A stretch of DNA of 14,649 nt from assembly GCA_938010795.1 (NCBI GenBank), contig CALLVB010000104.1, forward strand, positions 1-14,649, in the 5' to 3' direction. The notes beneath the pieces were generated by a model. It had not been told where the DNA came from and ran no database searches. It saw only the letters and a list, made by a program, of their open reading frames with translations. A program made the position numbers and the translations under genes. How positions within the stretch are numbered: position 1 is the stretch's first letter; each line of letters starts with the position of its first letter. This DNA is from Minisyncoccota bacterium (lineage in GTDB: Bacteria > Patescibacteriota > Minisyncoccia > Phycocordibacterales > GCA-2747955). Positions 10,088-14,649 of the stretch are shown here, one piece after another.

Positions 10088-13000
10088 TTTTTCATTAAAA
10101 CAAGTGTTATTAGTCTTACTTATTGCACTCTTTTCTTTTTTTCCATACGGACAGTATATTTTTGAAGGTATTTCTTTTGGTCCATTAGATACACAAGTAG
10201 CACTGGCAGCTCCCTTAGTGTACGTCGCTACAGATGATGGAATTACCTACTCGCATGGTGCGTTATCTCGGATCAATGACGGAGATACTTCAACTAGTGG
10301 AGTGAATGATTATCAAGTTCATCCGAGTAATGCAGTCGGAAAGACGATCACCATGACGTTTGCAACCCCAGTAAACATTGAAAGTGCTGATTTTTATAAT
10401 CGTACTGGATGTTGTCGAGATCGTATTGCAGAAGCGCAGATGGTTTTTAAAGATTCTTCTGATGTAGCAGTGTATACATACACCTTTCCAGGAACAGTAG
10501 GAAACGGAAGTGTATCGGTCCCAAACCTAGTAAATATTACAGACCCTGCTGGCGATATTTTAGGCGTAAAGACTGTTGAGCTTACTAATTTTCAGAGTAA
10601 CTCTCAGAATTTCCGGGAAATTGTATTTAACGAAGCTGAGGTCGCAGCACCTGGAGGGGTTCTCACAGATTTACAACTATGGCTCAAAGCTGATAGTGGC
10701 GTATACACGGACACAGGAGCTACTGTGGCAACTAATGGTTCAGTGGTTGAGTCATGGCTCGATCAATCTTTGATTTTGAACCATCACAGACAATCTACTG
10801 CAGGCAAGCAGCCAAACTTTGTGACAAATGCAACAAACTTTAACCCAGCACTCGACTTTAACGCTTCACAGCTCGATTTACTACAAATTGATCGAGGGCT
10901 TGATGGGACTACCAATGATGCAGATATGGGAAGCGCAACAGGAACAAATCCAATTGAGGTGTTTATTGTGTCCGAGCGAGACATAACAGGAAATGGGAGT
11001 GCATTCTACTTAGGTAATAATCTCGGAACTGCTGATAGATTGTGGGTGTTTGATCAAGCAAGTACTAATCAAATCGTAATACGGGATAATAGCGGTAACA
11101 GGCTCAAAAGTTTCGCTGGATCAATTCTTGATCCACATCTGTACAACTGGCAGACAAGTCCTGCTGGTCAAGTAGGATCAACAGTGATGGAGGTTGACGC
11201 GGGACCGACTACTCAAGTAAGTAGCGCCAATCCAACAAGTGTTACCAATCTTGATGGGAATCGAATGATGGTGGGCGCACGTCAAAATGGTGCGGGTCAA
11301 GATCTACATTTTGATGGGAAGATATCAGAAGTAGTTGTATATGATGCCTTGCAGGCTGCAGGAACTGATCGACACAAGATTCAATCGTATCTTGCCTTGA
11401 AATATGGAATTACTCTAGATGATTCTGCAGGTACGTACAAGAGCTCAACAGGAGTAGATATATATGACCTTTCGGTATATTCAGACAATATAGTAGGTAT
11501 CGGAACTGATAATGGATCAGCTCTTACTCAGCAAATTTCAAAATCAGTAAACACTGGCGCTATTCTTACTCTTTCAACAGATACCAATTTTACAGGTGCA
11601 AATGGTACACACGGTGGTTCACTATCTAACGGAGAGTTTGTAGTGGTTGGATCGAACGGACTTGCTACTACTATGCAACAGTCAGAGCTACCATCTGGTG
11701 CTAGTGATGGAATTTTACGTGAATGGAAGTTAGAAAATACTGGCTCAGTCTCATCAATTAATATGAAATTTGACGGGTTTGATGACACGTGGATGTTGTA
11801 TGTTGATGCTGATGGAGATTTCTCTACAAGTGCGCGTGCAGTTGGGTCACTTAATGCTAGTGGAGAGGTAACAGTGACACTTGGAACAAACGGAACCACA
11901 GAAATTAATGACGGTGAATTTTTTACTGTTGCTAAGGATGCACCATTTAATGGGCCTGGAGGTGTAACAACTGGACTGGCTGCATGGGTAAAGGCTGATA
12001 GTGGAGTAGTTGGAAATCCTATAACCGCATGGGCTAGTAGTGCGGGTGTCTCACCAACAGTGGTAGGAACTCCAGATCTTGAATCTGATGCATTAAACTT
12101 TAATCCAGCGGTTTCATTCCAAGGGGTTTCGGCTCTTGAGTATCTAAACTTTGGAAATATTGTTAATGGGTGGACAGCAGGACAGGCATTTATGGTTGCA
12201 GCACAAGAAAATGAAAACGTAGTAAATGCAAATGAAACTGGTTCATGGAGAATTGGAGGTAACTCAAACTCACATGTAACATGGGTCAACGAGTTAATTT
12301 ATGAAAGTTTTGGAAACTCTAGTCGAATCAATGCTATTGCGACACCGTACAGTACACACATACCACATATCTATAGTGCGAGTCATGCTAATGATAACCA
12401 AACAAATCTTTACTGGAATGGAGAAACAATTCACTCTAGCGTGAGAGGGACATTATTTGGCAATCAACCAGTATGGGTAGCCCGGGGACGTTGGGGTGGG
12501 CGCTATCAAGGAGATATTCCAGAGTTTATTTTGTATAACGATGCACTCTCTTCAACTGATCAACACAAGGTTGATTCATATTTAGCTCTTAAATATGGTT
12601 TGACATTAGATCAAACAATACCAAAAGATTATCTTGCAAGTGATGGAACTACTGAGATGTGGGATAAAGATCTTGTCGGAGCAAGTATGTATAATCACAA
12701 CATCGCTGGTATTGGTCGTGATGATGGGTCAGCACTAGGACAGATTAAATCACGCTCAGTACATCCAGGATCACTAGTTACTATTGAGGCGGAAGGTGAA
12801 GGAACAAATAGTAGTAATAGTTTTAATGATCTTGATGATTTAGAATTTTTGACATGGGCACATGATGAGGGGGATATTACAATTGTGAGCAATGAAGTAC
12901 CTACTGCAGGACTACCTGTCGCAGCTACAGGACGAATAGCTCGAGAGTGGCAAGCACAGCATGAAGGTGATGTGGGAAGTGTAACGGTATCTTTTGATCT

Positions 13001-14649
13001 TGAAGATCAGACACTACTTGATATTGCTACCGCCAGTGACTATGCATTACTACTCGATACTGACGGAGACTTTTCTGACGCTACAGTCTATACAACAGGA
13101 GCAGCACTTAATGGAAATGAAATTTCATTTACGGGAGTTGCTTTGACTGACGGAGTTCACTTCACTCTTGCTGGACCACCAAAACCTGCACCGGGAGGAG
13201 TTGGTGCTGCGGTATGGCTCAAAGCTGATGACGGACCTGATACATCAACGGATGGAGGTGTTGTGAGTACATGGTCTGATCAATCAGGTAGTAACGACGC
13301 GATAGGAACTGGTACTGCTCGTCCCACATATGAAAATGATACGACGGACCAATTAAACTTTAATCCAACACTACGATTTGACGGTGGTGATGATTATTTG
13401 GCAATTACACGAAATTTTCCAGAAACAAACTATGCACAATTAGTGGTATACAAAACTACAGATGCTAGTGGTTCACTTAGTACGACAGTGCATGGAGTTA
13501 CACCAACAGCAGGCGCACATGACAGAAACTTTGCTCTAGTAGGAGGAGGATTATCAAATCGATTATGGAGTAACCAAACCGTTACTTCTGTTGCTGATTT
13601 TAATGACAACTTCGCACATATTGGTTCAGTGGTCGTTGAGAATGGTGTGGGTCAAACTGTATATTCGGATGGAGTACAAGTCGCATTTGGTAACAAAGGG
13701 TTTTCTAATTTTAATTGGCAAACAGGTATGGTATTAGGGCGACATAATTATCGGGGTAGCTTGGACGGAGATATTGCAGAGGTTATCTTTATCGATAGTG
13801 CTGTATCAGATTCAAATCGACAAAAAGTAGAATCATACCTAGCTATTAAGTATGGTATTACTCTTGATCAAGCAACAGCAACAAACTATATTTCTGCGGC
13901 TGGGGCTGTTGTATTTGATGCTGTGACAGAAATGGTTGGCTACAATCATGATATTGCTGGGATCGCCAAAGACAATGATGGAGGGTTGAATCAAACTCAA
14001 TCAAAATCACAAAATAGTGATGCAATTGTCACGATAGGAAACGCATCTAGTTTAGACGATAAAGATTTCTTGTTGTGGGGTAACGACAGTGGAGCTTTAA
14101 CTCAAACTACAAATAATTTACCTACAGGTCCTGTATCACGTCTTGAGAGAACTTGGAGAGTTGATAAGACTAATGATGTGGGCACCGTAGATGTCATGAT
14201 GGATATCTCTTCTTTGGGGCTCACTAGTAACTCTGCTGCAAGACTTGGTCTTATTATTGATGCAGATACCGACTTTACAACAGGTGCAGTAGTCGAGGCT
14301 GGTGATTCGTTGGTAAACGGAACAGTGACATTTAGTGGGGTTTCGTTTGCTGATGGTGATCACTTCACACTTGGTATCATCCCAGTGAATATTGGTGATC
14401 GGATTTGGAGTGATCTTAATGGTAATGGAATTGACGATGGTGGAGCAGAAATTGGTATTGATGGTATTACTGTAGTGCTACACGAAGATGATGGTGCAAA
14501 TATTGGTACTTTTGAAGGTGATGAAACGGTAGTGGCTACAACCACTACAGTTAATGGAAACTATGACTTTACTGGGCTTGATGCCGGTGATTATTGGGTC
14601 GCAATTACTGATGTCTATAACTGGCTAGTTGGAGCTCCACAAACTGGAG
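10041..14649 (+). CDS. giant secreted modular adhesin-like protein, 5' part (runs off the window)
   Basis: The open frame runs uninterrupted for 1,536 codons to the end of the window. The N-terminus has a hydrophobic signal core (about 22-34) and an ALAA region near 54-57, so export is likely. Residues ~59-203 form a galactose-binding/F5/8-type-C-like domain with NRTGCCRDR at 120-128, typical of fucolectins. Three modules of about 400-435 residues follow. Each starts with a LamG-like block (W-[LV]-KAD at 214, 649 and 1059; then 'NFNP.L.F') and ends with SYLA[LI]KYGITLD (449, 846 and 1265) plus a 'Y..(N/D)I.GI..D.G' segment. At ~1449 an SdrD B-like domain begins (GDRIWSDLNGNGIDDGG). Such proteins bind glycans or other cells at the surface. 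Start: ATG without a Shine-Dalgarno sequence. Ligand unknown. Confidence 0.85.
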   Translation, partial: MHSFSSLRNQTSTLVSFSLKQVLLVLLIALFSFFPYGQYIFEGISFGPLDTQVALAAPLVYVATDDGITYSHGALSRINDGDTSTSGVNDYQVHPSNAVGKTITMTFATPVNIESADFYNRTGCCRDRIAEAQMVFKDSSDVAVYTYTFPGTVGNGSVSVPNLVNITDPAGDILGVKTVELTNFQSNSQNFREIVFNEAEVAAPGGVLTDLQLWLKADSGVYTDTGATVATNGSVVESWLDQSLILNHHRQSTAGKQPNFVTNATNFNPALDFNASQLDLLQIDRGLDGTTNDADMGSATGTNPIEVFIVSERDITGNGSAFYLGNNLGTADRLWVFDQASTNQIVIRDNSGNRLKSFAGSILDPHLYNWQTSPAGQVGSTVMEVDAGPTTQVSSANPTSVTNLDGNRMMVGARQNGAGQDLHFDGKISEVVVYDALQAAGTDRHKIQSYLALKYGITLDDSAGTYKSSTGVDIYDLSVYSDNIVGIGTDNGSALTQQISKSVNTGAILTLSTDTNFTGANGTHGGSLSNGEFVVVGSNGLATTMQQSELPSGASDGILREWKLENTGSVSSINMKFDGFDDTWMLYVDADGDFSTSARAVGSLNASGEVTVTLGTNGTTEINDGEFFTVAKDAPFNGPGGVTTGLAAWVKADSGVVGNPITAWASSAGVSPTVVGTPDLESDALNFNPAVSFQGVSALEYLNFGNIVNGWTAGQAFMVAAQENENVVNANETGSWRIGGNSNSHVTWVNELIYESFGNSSRINAIATPYSTHIPHIYSASHANDNQTNLYWNGETIHSSVRGTLFGNQPVWVARGRWGGRYQGDIPEFILYNDALSSTDQHKVDSYLALKYGLTLDQTIPKDYLASDGTTEMWDKDLVGASMYNHNIAGIGRDDGSALGQIKSRSVHPGSLVTIEAEGEGTNSSNSFNDLDDLEFLTWAHDEGDITIVSNEVPTAGLPVAATGRIAREWQAQHEGDVGSVTVSFDLEDQTLLDIATASDYALLLDTDGDFSDATVYTTGAALNGNEISFTGVALTDGVHFTLAGPPKPAPGGVGAAVWLKADDGPDTSTDGGVVSTWSDQSGSNDAIGTGTARPTYENDTTDQLNFNPTLRFDGGDDYLAITRNFPETNYAQLVVYKTTDASGSLSTTVHGVTPTAGAHDRNFALVGGGLSNRLWSNQTVTSVADFNDNFAHIGSVVVENGVGQTVYSDGVQVAFGNKGFSNFNWQTGMVLGRHNYRGSLDGDIAEVIFIDSAVSDSNRQKVESYLAIKYGITLDQATATNYISAAGAVVFDAVTEMVGYNHDIAGIAKDNDGGLNQTQSKSQNSDAIVTIGNASSLDDKDFLLWGNDSGALTQTTNNLPTGPVSRLERTWRVDKTNDVGTVDVMMDISSLGLTSNSAARLGLIIDADTDFTTGAVVEAGDSLVNGTVTFSGVSFADGDHFTLGIIPVNIGDRIWSDLNGNGIDDGGAEIGIDGITVVLHEDDGANIGTFEGDETVVATTTTVNGNYDFTGLDAGDYWVAITDVYNWLVGAPQTG

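Noticed and set aside
11528..12289. A 253-codon open frame on the minus strand inside the giant gene
   Set aside because: It has Ser/Pro/Val-rich shadow composition, no start signals and no family likeness. The plus-strand frame is continuous and clearly a modular protein.
10041..14649. Recent tandem duplication inside the giant gene
   Set aside because: The three modules align in motif order and spacing but differ strongly in sequence and in length (435 and 410 residues between equivalent tryptophans), so they are old repeats, not recent DNA duplications.
1..14649. tRNA, rRNA, CRISPR arrays, insertion sequences or prophage genes
   Set aside because: I looked for tRNA-like cloverleaf and CCA ends, regularly spaced repeats, transposase motifs and phage proteins on both strands and saw none.

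Overview
The window looks like a chromosomal segment of a Candidate Phyla Radiation (Patescibacteria) bacterium, most likely Parcubacteria-like. This rests on A/T-rich DNA, streamlined and slightly aberrant ribosomal proteins, a short RF1, many starts without a Shine-Dalgarno sequence, and a very large modular surface protein. The lineage is inferred, not proven. The standard code fits: every gene reads through cleanly, and the 19 complete or 3'-complete genes end in TAA (15) or TAG (4), never TGA.

Region 1 (1-815): the 3' end of rplJ (L10), then rplL (L7/L12) with an unusual acidic N-terminal extension, then a noncoding stretch with a potential pseudoknot and a strong terminator. Region 2 (866-4875): a ribosomal operon with its own promoter and folded leader, in the order rpsS-rplV-rpsC-rplP-rpmC-rpsQ-rplN-rplX-rplE-rpmE. 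It is a piece of the S10/spc cluster starting at S19 and cut off after L5, with L31 as last gene. A folded RNA element, including a possible pseudoknot, lies between rpsC and rplP.

Region 3 (4878-6124): two separately transcribed paralogues of about 165 residues. Each appears to contain two ribbon-helix-helix (RHH) DNA-binding repeats, and each has a strong Shine-Dalgarno sequence and its own terminator. A long perfect inverted repeat overlaps the proposed promoter of the second and is a candidate operator. This is the best candidate here for an undescribed regulatory system.

Region 4 (6115-9881): translation and housekeeping genes. prmC (RF methyltransferase) and prfA (its RF1 substrate) are divergent. 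They are followed by a 34-codon Lys-tailed small ORF, tgt (tRNA-guanine transglycosylase) and mscL (mechanosensitive channel). prmC, prfA and tgt have extended -10 promoters so close to the ATG that leaderless mRNAs are predicted.

Region 5 (9882-14649): the first 1,536 codons of a giant secreted protein that runs off the window. It has a signal sequence, a fucolectin/discoidin-like domain with an NRTGCCRDR motif, three copies of a roughly 400-residue LamG-like plus 'SYLALKYGIT' module, and the start of an SdrD B-like domain. It is a plausible cell-surface adhesin for contact with host cells or polysaccharide.
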